Below are positions 16,971 through 24,624 of a stretch of DNA of 64,000 bases, in pieces. Made by a program: the position numbers and the translations under genes. Under the pieces are notes generated by a model. The model was not told the origin of the DNA. It ran no database searches and worked only from the letters and a program-made list of their open reading frames with translations. The stretch is from Mediterraneibacter butyricigenes. GTDB lineage: Bacteria; Bacillota; Clostridia; Lachnospirales; Lachnospiraceae. How positions within the stretch are numbered: the stretch's first letter is position 1; the number at the start of each line of letters is the position of its first letter. The DNA is taken from the NCBI RefSeq assembly GCF_003574295.1, contig NZ_BHGK01000001.1:310001-374000 (forward strand), written 5' to 3'.

Positions 16971-17741
16971 TTAACTGTTTATTTTTCTTATGCCTTCTAG
17001 TGCTTCTATATTTTTCAATAATGCTTCCCTATATTTCACTTTATATACTACTTGAAAATTCCCACTATTTGCTAATGGATTATCGTCTTTAAATCCATCT
17101 ACAAGCACTTCCCCTTCTTTATAGTATGTTTCTTGAAAATTTTCCCATGCTTTTTCCGGTGAAATATATGTAACCGATACTACACCATTCATTTTTTCTA
17201 TTTCATTTTTCAATTCAGCTAACTTTTGCTCCGAAATATCCTCATCAAAAAACACTGTAATTTGATAATCACTGGCTTCCCTTTTTTCTCCCAACTTTTC
17301 TTTTTTCACTTTATTAGAACTTTTAACAAACGCAACACGTTGATCTGTATTTCGTCTTTCTGCATTCATTATTGTACAAGCTTCTGTACCCTGAAATTCC
17401 ATATCATATACAATAGAAATCGGTAAAAAATCATCTTTTGGAATTTCCTCTACTGCTGAATATGTATCCAAACATCCCTGAGAATCAAATCTGTCTTTCA
17501 TTATAATATGTCCATCACTCAATTTTCCCTCTTCCGCAGTGTAAACGATTTCTTTATCACTACTTTTACCTTTTTGATAATAAAAGACTGTGCCATCCCT
17601 GAATATTTCTATTGTTTTTCCCGAACTTTCAGAATTCCAAATCCCAACATATTTTGAAGAAACAAACAACTTACTATATGTTAAATATCCCCCAACAACT
17701 ACCAGCATTATTCCCAATATAACTATCCATCTTTTTTTCAT
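16971..17741 (-). CDS. Membrane-anchored orphan with FtsX-ectodomain-like C-terminus
   Basis: 256 aa. One N-terminal membrane segment (about 5-22, signal-anchor, no lipobox) leaves the rest outside the cell. Residues 30-110 look like a small beta-rich domain (GIWNSESSGKTIEIFRDG). Residues 158-256 match the pattern of the FtsX extracellular domain: LAELKNEIEKMNGVVSVTYI, then a short helix, then DDNPLANSG and a closing LEGIRKIN. No permease core, FtsE or ATPase is present or adjacent. In FtsX this domain touches cell-wall hydrolase regulators, so such a partner is conceivable. The gene is clearly more AT-rich than its neighbours, which hints at transfer. Confidence 0.75.
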   Translation of the reverse strand: MKKRWIVILGIMLVVVGGYLTYSKLFVSSKYVGIWNSESSGKTIEIFRDGTVFYYQKGKSSDKEIVYTAEEGKLSDGHIIMKDRFDSQGCLDTYSAVEEIPKDDFLPISIVYDMEFQGTEACTIMNAERRNTDQRVAFVKSSNKVKKEKLGEKREASDYQITVFFDEDISEQKLAELKNEIEKMNGVVSVTYISPEKAWENFQETYYKEGEVLVDGFKDDNPLANSGNFQVVYKVKYREALLKNIEALEGIRKINS

Positions 17742-17813
17742 TTTGTACTCCCATTTTATTATCTTTCAAATATACTTAACAATCCTTAAATAACCTTTTT
17801 GAGCCTCAGATAG

Positions 17814-17839
17814 AAAAAGGGAGATAAAGTTTATCTCCC
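17814..17839 (-). terminator. Terminator of the DUF1540 gene
   Basis: Hairpin GGGAGATAAA/TTTATCTCCC on the minus strand followed by TTTTT, about 50 nt past the DUF1540 stop. Confidence 0.8.
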
Positions 17840-17889
17840 CGCAGATAATTTTTACACTTCAAAGCAGTAAAACACTTCATGAAACCCCT

Positions 17890-18210
17890 CTACATCTTAA
17901 AAGTTGCACACTCCGTACCCTGACACTGCTTTGCCTGACCACCCTCTACGCTGATTCGTCCGGCCTGACACTTACATGCTTCATTGTACATACATTTTTC
18001 TGCCTGACAGTCGATTCCGGTTGTTTCGGAACAGTGGCATCCCCCGCCGGCCGCATTTGAATAGCCGCTTTCTTTTCTTTCCGTAAAACTGTCACACTGT
18101 GTCTCACTTGGGGAACAGGCTTGATTACCTCCCACCTGAATCTGATCTAAATCGCATAAAAACTGATGATTGTGCGCACATGTCTGCACGCTGCATTTTA
18201 ATTTTGGCAT
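17890..18210 (-). CDS. Tandem DUF1540 cysteine-rich protein
   Basis: 106 aa, soluble, 14 cysteines. It holds two DUF1540 repeats: about 4-42 (CSVQTCAHNHQFLCDL...QCDSF) and about 66-104 (CQAEKCMYNEACKCQAG...ECATF), joined by a GGGCHCSETT linker with further Cys. The even Cys spacing suggests metal binding, but no function is established for the family, which is widespread in clostridia. A GGAGG ribosome site precedes the ATG. It stands alone between terminators. Confidence 0.88.
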   Translation of the reverse strand: MPKLKCSVQTCAHNHQFLCDLDQIQVGGNQACSPSETQCDSFTERKESGYSNAAGGGCHCSETTGIDCQAEKCMYNEACKCQAGRISVEGGQAKQCQGTECATFKM

Positions 18211-18268
18211 TTTTCTACCTCCTCAAATTTATTGATCGGAGATAGTCTGCTCATTTTTTCAGATTTTA

Positions 18269-18296
18269 TGTATAATAAAACATTTCTGTTTGTACA
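18269..18296 (-). promoter_or_regulatory. Possible promoter of the DUF1540 gene
   Basis: TGTACA (18291-18296), a 16-nt spacer and TATACA (18269-18274), about 58 nt upstream of the start codon. A weaker match than other promoters in the window. Confidence 0.4.
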
Positions 18297-18374
18297 GCGC
18301 GGAACCCCTTTTCCACACACTGCTTTTCCGCTTATACTTTCGTTTCACTTTGAGCCACTGGTGCACGATACACC

Positions 18375-19292
18375 TTAAGCCTCATATGGTTCTGTGCTTT
18401 CTACCACTTTCACACGGATTCGATCCGGATGTTCACCCGACCATCCCATCGGAGGCAGCGTTGTGATCCGCCACATATCTTCTCTGGAAATCTCAAAGCC
18501 AAACAGATCCATGTTCTGTTTCATCCGCTCCATCGCAGAGGATTTCGGCAACGGCAAAATTCCCCTCTGTACTTCATAACGCAGACAGATCTGTACCGGT
18601 GAAACTTTATATTTTTCTGCCAGTTCTACGATCAGTGGTTCCGACATCATTCTCATTCTTCCGATCGGACTCCATGCCTGAACCAGGATTTCATGTTCTT
18701 TGCAGTAAGAAAGTACGCTTTCCTGGGTATACCCCGGATGTACTTCAATCTGATCTACCGCCGGAATTATCTGACAGTTATCGATCAGATTATCCAGATG
18801 ATGTGGCAGATAATTGCAGACACCAATTGCTTTTACCTTTCCTGCTTTATACAGCTCTTCCATTCCACGCCAGGTATCAATATTCAACTGTTTCCAGTCT
18901 TTATATCCTACTTCCGGAAGCGGCCAGTGGATCAGATAGAGATCCAGATAATCCGTCTGAAGATTCTCAAGAGTTCTTTCAAAAGCCTCTTTTACCTGAG
19001 AATATCCCATCTCCGTTTTCCATGCTTTGGAAGAAATAAAAAATTCTTCTCTTGGTATTTTGCTTTCTTTGATTGCCGTTCCAAGATATGGTTCCGTTCC
19101 ATAAAAGGATGCTGTATCAAAACAACGATATCCTGCTTCGATCGCCGTTTTGATCACTCGCTCACTCTCGTCCTGCGCAGCCTTATAGGTTCCGAATCCT
19201 ACGCACGGAATCTTCACTCCGTTGTTCAGGGTATAGCAGTCATTGACTCCCTTAAACTCATCCGTTTTTATTGCTCTTAACATTTCACTCAT
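18375..19292 (-). CDS. Aldo/keto reductase
   Basis: 305 aa, NAD(P)H-dependent TIM-barrel oxidoreductase of the AKR5-like group. The tetrad is visible: Asp in GYRCFDTASFY with Tyr in the same segment, Lys in FISSKAW, and His in LYLIHWPLP. Cofactor-binding LPKSS is near the C-terminus. The substrate is not predictable. It starts ATG with GGAAGAG close upstream; a second ATG three codons later is possible. It stands between the DUF1540 gene and ydcF-like without clear coupling. Confidence 0.9.
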   Translation of the reverse strand: MSEMLRAIKTDEFKGVNDCYTLNNGVKIPCVGFGTYKAAQDESERVIKTAIEAGYRCFDTASFYGTEPYLGTAIKESKIPREEFFISSKAWKTEMGYSQVKEAFERTLENLQTDYLDLYLIHWPLPEVGYKDWKQLNIDTWRGMEELYKAGKVKAIGVCNYLPHHLDNLIDNCQIIPAVDQIEVHPGYTQESVLSYCKEHEILVQAWSPIGRMRMMSEPLIVELAEKYKVSPVQICLRYEVQRGILPLPKSSAMERMKQNMDLFGFEISREDMWRITTLPPMGWSGEHPDRIRVKVVESTEPYEA

Positions 19293-19348
19293 CCGTCTCT
19301 TCCACCTCGTTTTCTTTTTTTCTATTGTCTTTCTCTATATTTTTTTCT

Positions 19349-20089
19349 TTATCTTTTCCTGTAATATAGCAGCGTCTGTGCACATGCGAAAAACTCCCGT
19401 ACCAGATAATTTAAAAACAGGACCGGATTGGAAGATGCCGGTACTCCCTGCACCTTTTTATAGCCTTGTTTTTTCGCCATCATCAGAGCACGGCACACAT
19501 GAAAATCATTGGTCACGATTCCCACCTTTTTCCCATGAAGATCACTGTTCAAAAAATCAGCGCCATAAAGACCGAAACTGAATTTCAGATTTTCCCAGGT
19601 CGTTGTAGACTTGTCTTCCATCAGCAGTCTGGCTTGCTCAATTCCACACTCCAACAGATAGTCATTCATCGAGAATGCTTCCGATATGTCTTCGCCCCGT
19701 CCCTGACCTCCGGACAGGATTGCTACCGTCTTCGGATGCTCTTTCAGATAAGCACACGCTCGATCCAGCCGGCGTTTCAGCGAATTCGTCACCCTGGTTC
19801 CACGCACCTGAGCTCCCAATACGATCAGCACTTCCAGATCTTTATCCGGCTGTTTCCCGGCTGCCCACAAAATCCGTACCTCTCCCGCAAGAAACGTCAA
19901 AAAGCAAAGAAGCAACAGCCCCTGTAAGAATCTTCTGATTTCCACCGGACAATTTATCAGAATAACATGGCATGCCAGACAAAAAATCCCCATAAAAATC
20001 CAAAAAGGAAGAAAAGTTGAATCTTTTCTTCCCGTATAAACCCGTATCACCATATAATATAGGATACAAAATATTCCAAGGATCAGCAT
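19349..20089 (-). CDS. YdcF family membrane protein (DUF218)
   Basis: 246 aa. Three N-terminal membrane segments (about 2-12, 27-45 and 55-75) precede a DUF218 domain with VLIVLGAQVRG, ILSGGQGRGED, SEAFSM and TNDFHVCRALM. Family members (YdcF, SanA, ElyC) act in envelope maintenance, but the reaction is unsettled. The ATG is 3 nt after the stop of the SEC-C gene, with GGAAG in that overlap, so the two are translationally coupled. Confidence 0.88.
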   Translation of the reverse strand: MLILGIFCILYYMVIRVYTGRKDSTFLPFWIFMGIFCLACHVILINCPVEIRRFLQGLLLLCFLTFLAGEVRILWAAGKQPDKDLEVLIVLGAQVRGTRVTNSLKRRLDRACAYLKEHPKTVAILSGGQGRGEDISEAFSMNDYLLECGIEQARLLMEDKSTTTWENLKFSFGLYGADFLNSDLHGKKVGIVTNDFHVCRALMMAKKQGYKKVQGVPASSNPVLFLNYLVREFFACAQTLLYYRKR

Positions 20090-20092
20090 GGA

Positions 20093-20602
20093 TTATCTTC
20101 CACAGCACTTCTTGTATTTCTTGCCACTTCCACACGGACACGGATCGTTTCTTCCGATCTTCTTCTCCTTACGGATCGTTCCGGAATTCTTCTGTTCTCT
20201 GTAAAGACGTTTCTTTGTCTCGGCATCAAAGATCTCATCCCACTGTGGCAGTTCATACAGCCAGTCAGCTTTTGCATCCACCATGTTTTTATAAAGCTTC
20301 TCTTTATCGAAAATCAGATTAACTTCCGTATCTGCTTCCATTGTCTCGATCGGGTTGGCTTCTTTCAGACTGTCGTTGATTCCATCTAAAAATCCAACCA
20401 TAGTCAGAAGCTCCAGACCATATTTATCAGCCAGTTCCTGAACCGTACCTTTTACTTCAACTTCCGGCTCATTCAAAAGCTGCTCATAGATTCCTTTTTC
20501 AATTGTAAAATAAGTTCCCCAGAATTTCTGAAGAGCACCTCTGTCCATCTCTTTGGAATAGGCCATATCTCTCCACTGATCTAATAATGATTTTTCACTC
20601 AT
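20093..20602 (-). CDS. SEC-C motif protein
   Basis: 169 aa, soluble, mostly helical and acidic, with a C-terminal SEC-C zinc motif [18 protein letters not shown] (about 150-168), as found at the end of SecA. The body (about 1-140) is a conserved clostridial domain of unknown role with no transporter or ATPase part. The SEC-C motif binds SecB or ribosomes in other proteins, so a chaperone-linked job is a guess. First gene of a two-gene unit with the YdcF-type gene. Confidence 0.85.
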   Translation of the reverse strand: MSEKSLLDQWRDMAYSKEMDRGALQKFWGTYFTIEKGIYEQLLNEPEVEVKGTVQELADKYGLELLTMVGFLDGINDSLKEANPIETMEADTEVNLIFDKEKLYKNMVDAKADWLYELPQWDEIFDAETKKRLYREQKNSGTIRKEKKIGRNDPCPCGSGKKYKKCCGR

Positions 20603-20643
20603 TTGTATATAACTCCTTTGTATGATTTTCGTCCGTAGCTTTT

Positions 20644-20672
20644 ATTATATACCATCCCGGGCTTTCCGTAAA
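20644..20672 (-). promoter_or_regulatory. Promoter of the SEC-C/YdcF operon
   Basis: TTTACG (20667-20672), a 17-nt spacer and consensus TATAAT (20644-20649), about 40 nt upstream of the SEC-C gene. Confidence 0.65.
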
Positions 20673-20686
20673 GAGGCTTTTATCGC

Positions 20687-20715
20687 TTGCGTCTCCTGAA
20701 GGATTCCATTATAAT
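20687..20715 (+). promoter_or_regulatory. Promoter of the small membrane protein gene
   Basis: TTGCGT (20687-20692), a 17-nt spacer and consensus TATAAT (20710-20715). It is divergent from the SEC-C promoter 15 nt away. Confidence 0.6.
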
Positions 20716-20818
20716 GAAGAAAGTCAGATTTTAAAAAATCCAACCACAAAACGTATGGGCACAACACTTTTCGTCTGTTGTCTGTACCTTACATAAAATG
20801 AAAGGAATGATAAAATAC

Positions 20819-21025
20819 ATGAAACGTATCAAAAGAATCCTGGCAGCAATCGGTGCCCTTTTACTCATCGCCCTATATGTCAGCACCCTTATTTTTGCGC
20901 TGATCGGAAATGACCTTGCGATCAATCTGTTGAAAGCATCCGTTGCACTGACAATCTGCCTCCCGGTCATGCTCTACGCGATTTATCTGATCTACCGCCT
21001 CCTCAGCGGAAATCACCCGGACTAA
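20819..21025 (+). CDS. Small two-helix membrane protein, unknown
   Basis: 68 aa. A basic start (MKRIKRIL) leads into two membrane segments (about 6-26 and 37-58) with a short polar loop and a hydrophilic tail. No family is recognised. The ATG at 20819 is preferred because AAAGGA lies 12 nt upstream; starting at 20798 would add seven residues with no ribosome site. It has its own promoter. The 69-nt intergenic repeat begins 3 nt after the stop codon. Confidence 0.7.
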   Translation: MKRIKRILAAIGALLLIALYVSTLIFALIGNDLAINLLKASVALTICLPVMLYAIYLIYRLLSGNHPD

Positions 21026-21027
21026 GT

Positions 21028-21096
21028 GTAAGCGGTTTCCGTTGCAACCTTTTGCGGGAGGATAATGGTTTTCATCAACACACTTTGTCCTATAAC
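21028..21096 (+). repeat. 69-nt intergenic repeat, copy A
   Basis: This sequence recurs in inverted orientation at 37032-37100 with 60 of 69 positions identical, and all nine differences are transitions. The most conserved part is TTGCAACCTTTTGCGGGA (21042-21059). It starts GTAAGCGG and ends TATAAC, and similarity stops at these edges. It lies between a small membrane gene and the purA terminator. Confidence 0.8.
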
Positions 21097-21110
21097 TCTA
21101 AAAGTGCTAA

Positions 21111-21147
21111 AAAAGCTGCCATTTCCTAAAAGGAAACCGCAGCTTTT
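21111..21147. terminator. Bidirectional terminator between the small membrane gene and purA
   Basis: Stem AAAAGCTGC/GCAGCTTTT with inner TTTCCT/AGGAAA, flanked by T-rich tails on both strands. It serves purA on the minus strand and the plus-strand small gene. Confidence 0.85.
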
Positions 21148-21165
21148 ATTCTGTCTGTAACTTTT

Positions 21166-22446
21166 TTATTTATTGCGATAAATAATATCGTCTCTTCCCG
21201 GTCCGTTGCTGACCATTGTGATCGGATAACCGATCTCCTGCTCTACAAATTCGATGTATTTTCTGCAGTTCTCCGGAAGATCTTCATAATTCTTGATTCC
21301 ACGGATATCCTGTTTCCATCCCGGAAGAGTTTTGAGTACCGGTTTTGCTTTTTCCAGCAAATGTGTTACCGGGAATTCTGTTGTAACTTCTCCGTCAATC
21401 TCATATCCGACACAGACCGGAATCTCATCCAGATATCCCAATACATCCAATACTGTAAATGCAACATCTGTAGTGCCTTGCATTCTGCATCCATATTTGG
21501 AAGCGACACAGTCAAACCATCCCATACGTCTCGGTCTTCCTGTAGTTGCTCCGAACTCTCCACCGTCTCCACCACGGCGTCTCAGTTCATCTGCTTCTTC
21601 TCCGAAGATCTCGCTGACAAACGCTCCTGCTCCGACTGCACTGGAGTAAGCCTTACATACCGTAATGATCTGTTTGATCTCATATGGTGGAATACCTGCT
21701 CCGATTGCACCATAAGCTGCCAGTGTGGAAGAAGAGGTTACCATCGGATAAATTCCGTGATCCGGATCTTTCAGAGATCCAAGCTGTCCTTCCAGAAGAA
21801 TTTCTTTTCCTTCTTTCAGCGCATTGTGTAAGAACAGAGATACATCGCATACATACGGTGCTACCATCTCTTTATATTCTAACAGTTCTTTCAAAAGTTC
21901 ATCCGGATCGATCAGCGGTTTGTGATACAGATGCTCTAACAGTACATTTTTCTGATCTGCAACACGTACAACCTTCTCTTTCAGCAATTCCTCATCAAAC
22001 AATTCACTGACCTGGAATCCGATCTTTGCATATTTATCAGAATAAAACGGTGCAATTCCTGATTTGGTGGAACCGAAAGATTTACCTCCCAGTCTCTCTT
22101 CCTCATATGCATCAAAATTCTTGTGATATGACATTACGATCTGAGCACGGTCTGATACCAGAATCTTCGGTGCCGGCACCCCCTGTTCCTCTACTGATTT
22201 TATTTCATTGAACAGACGCGGAATATCCAACGCTACACCATTTCCGATAATGCTGGTGGTATGATCATAAAATACACCAGATGGTAATGTATGCAGTGCA
22301 AACTTCCCGTAATTATTTACGATGGTATGCCCGGCATTTGCTCCACCCTGAAACCGAACGATGATGTCCGCTTTCTCTGCAAGCATATCCGTAATCTTAC
22401 CTTTTCCTTCGTCTCCCCAGTTCGCTCCTACTACCGCTTTAACCAT
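21166..22446 (-). CDS. purA: Adenylosuccinate synthase
   Basis: 426 aa, GTP-dependent joining of IMP and aspartate, the first step toward AMP. The opening VGANWGDEGKGKITD holds the catalytic Asp and P-loop. GGANAGHTI, GIAPFYSDK and TTGRPRRMGWFD follow in the expected order. The ATG at 22446 has AGGAGG 8 nt upstream; nine residues of a longer frame are excluded. It has its own promoter and ends at a bidirectional terminator. No other purine gene is near except purL at 37629. Confidence 0.96.
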   Translation of the reverse strand: MVKAVVGANWGDEGKGKITDMLAEKADIIVRFQGGANAGHTIVNNYGKFALHTLPSGVFYDHTTSIIGNGVALDIPRLFNEIKSVEEQGVPAPKILVSDRAQIVMSYHKNFDAYEEERLGGKSFGSTKSGIAPFYSDKYAKIGFQVSELFDEELLKEKVVRVADQKNVLLEHLYHKPLIDPDELLKELLEYKEMVAPYVCDVSLFLHNALKEGKEILLEGQLGSLKDPDHGIYPMVTSSSTLAAYGAIGAGIPPYEIKQIITVCKAYSSAVGAGAFVSEIFGEEADELRRRGGDGGEFGATTGRPRRMGWFDCVASKYGCRMQGTTDVAFTVLDVLGYLDEIPVCVGYEIDGEVTTEFPVTHLLEKAKPVLKTLPGWKQDIRGIKNYEDLPENCRKYIEFVEQEIGYPITMVSNGPGRDDIIYRNK

Positions 22447-22513
22447 TCCTGAGTCCTCCTGCGTGATTCTCACTTATAAATTCTCATTCGCGGCCCTTAT
22501 AACCGCCTTAGCA

Positions 22514-22542
22514 ATTATACTATACTTTTCTGGTTCTGTAAA
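22514..22542 (-). promoter_or_regulatory. purA: Promoter of purA
   Basis: TTTACA (22537-22542), a 17-nt spacer and consensus TATAAT (22514-22519), 67 nt before the start codon. The -35 lies in the 3' arm of an inverted repeat CTGTAAAA/TTTTACAG, possibly the end signal of the upstream cardiolipin synthase gene. Confidence 0.7.
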
Positions 22543-22580
22543 ATCTTTTTTACAGAAAAAGCGCCGAATTTCACACGTTT

Positions 22581-24152
22581 TTACATCAGCGGTGCGATCA
22601 GACGAAGTGCCCGTCCGCAGATTTGCATCCAGATATTCTGTTTTCTCACTTCTTCCAGTGTCACACAGTGACATTTTCTTATGGTTCGCTGGAAATCCTG
22701 CTCTATATCCCTGACCGCCGGATTATTATAGATATAGGCTCCATTTTCAAAATGCAGGTACAGACTTCGGTAATCCAGATTGATGGTTCCCACCGTTGCC
22801 ACCTCATCATCCGACACGAAAATCTTTGCATGCACAAAGCCCGGTGTAAATTCATAGATCTTTACGCCAGCCTCCAAAAGCTCCTGATAATAGGTCTTTG
22901 CAAGAGCGAATGCATACCACTTATCCGGAATATGAGGCATGATGATTGCAACCTCAATTCCGCTTTTCGCCGTTTTCGTCAGCGTATCCATCATCTGGTC
23001 GTCCAGGATCAGATACGGTGTCATAATATGTACATAGCGCTTGGCATGGTTTAGAATGTGTTTATAGACGGTCTCTCCCACATCCTCATGGTCAAACGGA
23101 CTGTCCGCATAGGGCAACACATAACCCAGTTCCCGTTTCTTCACTCCGGTTGATTTTTCCGTCAGATAATCCTGATAGGATTCGCCGCCTCGCTCCGTGG
23201 CGTTCCACATCTGAAGAAACATGATCGTAAAACTCTGTACCGCATCTCCCTCAAACATGGCCGCCGTATCTTTCCAGTAACCAAAGCGTTCAATCCGGTT
23301 GATATATTCATCTGCCAGATTCACACCACCCGTAAAAGCTACTTTTCCGTCTACCACACAGATTTTCCGGTGATCCCGGTTATTTTGTACCGTTGTCAGT
23401 ACCGGACGGATCGGGCTGAACATTTTACAGCGGATCCCATATTTTCTCATCTGTCTCGGGTAATCATAGGGCAATTTGGAAATGCTGCACATTCCATCGT
23501 ACATAAAACGGACTTCCACGCCCTCTCTTACCTTTGCTTTCAGAATCTCCAGGATCGTATTCCACATATAGCCTTCTTCTACAATGAAATATTCCAGAAA
23601 AATATATTTTTCCGCCTTTTGAAGCTCCCGAACCATCTGGTGAAATTTTTTATCCCCGCTCGGAAAGTAAGTTACTTTTGTATTTCGGTAAATCGGAAAT
23701 CCCAGCTGATATTTCATATAATGGGCCAGAGACACATCCGCAGACTTACTGAGTTTCAAATCTCTGATGACACTTTGATCCTGCTGCATATACCGATGAG
23801 TCTCCAGTTTTCTTCTGGAAAGCTGTTTCGCCAGTGCACGGCTTCCCAGTTCTGATTTTACATAGATATAAAACAGCGTTCCAAACACCGGAAAGACCAT
23901 CATCAGCAAAATCCATGTCATGGTAAATGCCGGATTTCCCTTCTCGTTGATAACATAGATCACCACGATCACACGAAGGATCATCAGAACCACATCCATA
24001 TAGGTTCGATAATCTTTCAGGACTGTCACCATAGAAATCATGACGCCGATCTGCAAGAGCAACAACGCCAGGATCAGAGCCGTTCGTCCGAATACCACAC
24101 TTAAGATTCCTTTTTTTGCTTTTTTCACTGCTTTTGTATCTAAATATTCCAT
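22581..24152 (-). CDS. cls: Cardiolipin synthase
   Basis: 523 aa membrane phospholipase-D family enzyme, joining two phosphatidylglycerols. Two N-terminal membrane segments (about 17-36 and 45-62) and a third (about 68-88) precede two HKD motifs: HRKICVVDG with GGVNLADEY after it, and HAKIFVSDDEVATVGTINLD. The start at 24152 has GGAGG 7 nt upstream; a longer frame reaching into the divergent gene is ruled out. The start codon overlaps the promoter of the divergent acidic protein gene. Confidence 0.94.
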   Translation of the reverse strand: MEYLDTKAVKKAKKGILSVVFGRTALILALLLLQIGVMISMVTVLKDYRTYMDVVLMILRVIVVIYVINEKGNPAFTMTWILLMMVFPVFGTLFYIYVKSELGSRALAKQLSRRKLETHRYMQQDQSVIRDLKLSKSADVSLAHYMKYQLGFPIYRNTKVTYFPSGDKKFHQMVRELQKAEKYIFLEYFIVEEGYMWNTILEILKAKVREGVEVRFMYDGMCSISKLPYDYPRQMRKYGIRCKMFSPIRPVLTTVQNNRDHRKICVVDGKVAFTGGVNLADEYINRIERFGYWKDTAAMFEGDAVQSFTIMFLQMWNATERGGESYQDYLTEKSTGVKKRELGYVLPYADSPFDHEDVGETVYKHILNHAKRYVHIMTPYLILDDQMMDTLTKTAKSGIEVAIIMPHIPDKWYAFALAKTYYQELLEAGVKIYEFTPGFVHAKIFVSDDEVATVGTINLDYRSLYLHFENGAYIYNNPAVRDIEQDFQRTIRKCHCVTLEEVRKQNIWMQICGRALRLIAPLM

Positions 24153-24155
24153 GCA

Positions 24156-24184
24156 TTGACCTCCGCACGCAAATGTATTACAAT
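24156..24184 (+). promoter_or_regulatory. Promoter of the acidic anchored protein gene
   Basis: TTGACC (24156-24161), a 17-nt spacer and TACAAT (24179-24184). It overlaps the ribosome site of the divergent cardiolipin synthase gene. Confidence 0.6.
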
Positions 24185-24221
24185 GATGTTCACAGGATTT
24201 ATCTTCAGAAAGGAGACTATT

Positions 24222-24584
24222 ATGTATCGCAAATTCACAAAAGTTTTGCTCACACTGGCTGCTATCGGTGCATTTGTCGGCGCCTGCTATGCTTACTGGA
24301 GCAAAAAGATTTCCCGTACCGATAAAGACTTCACACTGTCCGAAGAAGAAGATTTCGATCTGGACAATGACTTGGAGCCCGTTTCCCATAGAGAATATGT
24401 TTCTTTAAACCGCTCGGAAGCTTCATCCGATGCAAAGGACTCTTCTGACTCAGAGGAATCTTCCACCGATGAATCTCCAGCGACTTCTGAGGGAACCATT
24501 GCCAACGAGACTTCATCCAAACCCGAGAAATCTTCCGATAGCGAAGTCGATGCTTCTTCTGATTCAGAAGATATGACAGAATAA
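24222..24584 (+). CDS. Membrane-anchored Ser/Asp/Glu-rich protein, unknown
   Basis: 120 aa. A single membrane segment (about 7-26) is followed by a strongly acidic, low-complexity tail rich in Ser, Asp and Glu (SSDAKDSSDSEESSTDES). The tail is likely disordered and, by the positive-inside rule, outside the cell. No lipobox; no family recognised. The start at 24222 has AAAGGAG 8 nt upstream. It is divergent from cardiolipin synthase; a shared envelope theme is only an inference. Confidence 0.75.
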   Translation: MYRKFTKVLLTLAAIGAFVGACYAYWSKKISRTDKDFTLSEEEDFDLDNDLEPVSHREYVSLNRSEASSDAKDSSDSEESSTDESPATSEGTIANETSSKPEKSSDSEVDASSDSEDMTE

Positions 24585-24624
24585 GCATCTTCATCTTCTG
24601 CCGGTTCGAAAGAAGTTTCTTATT

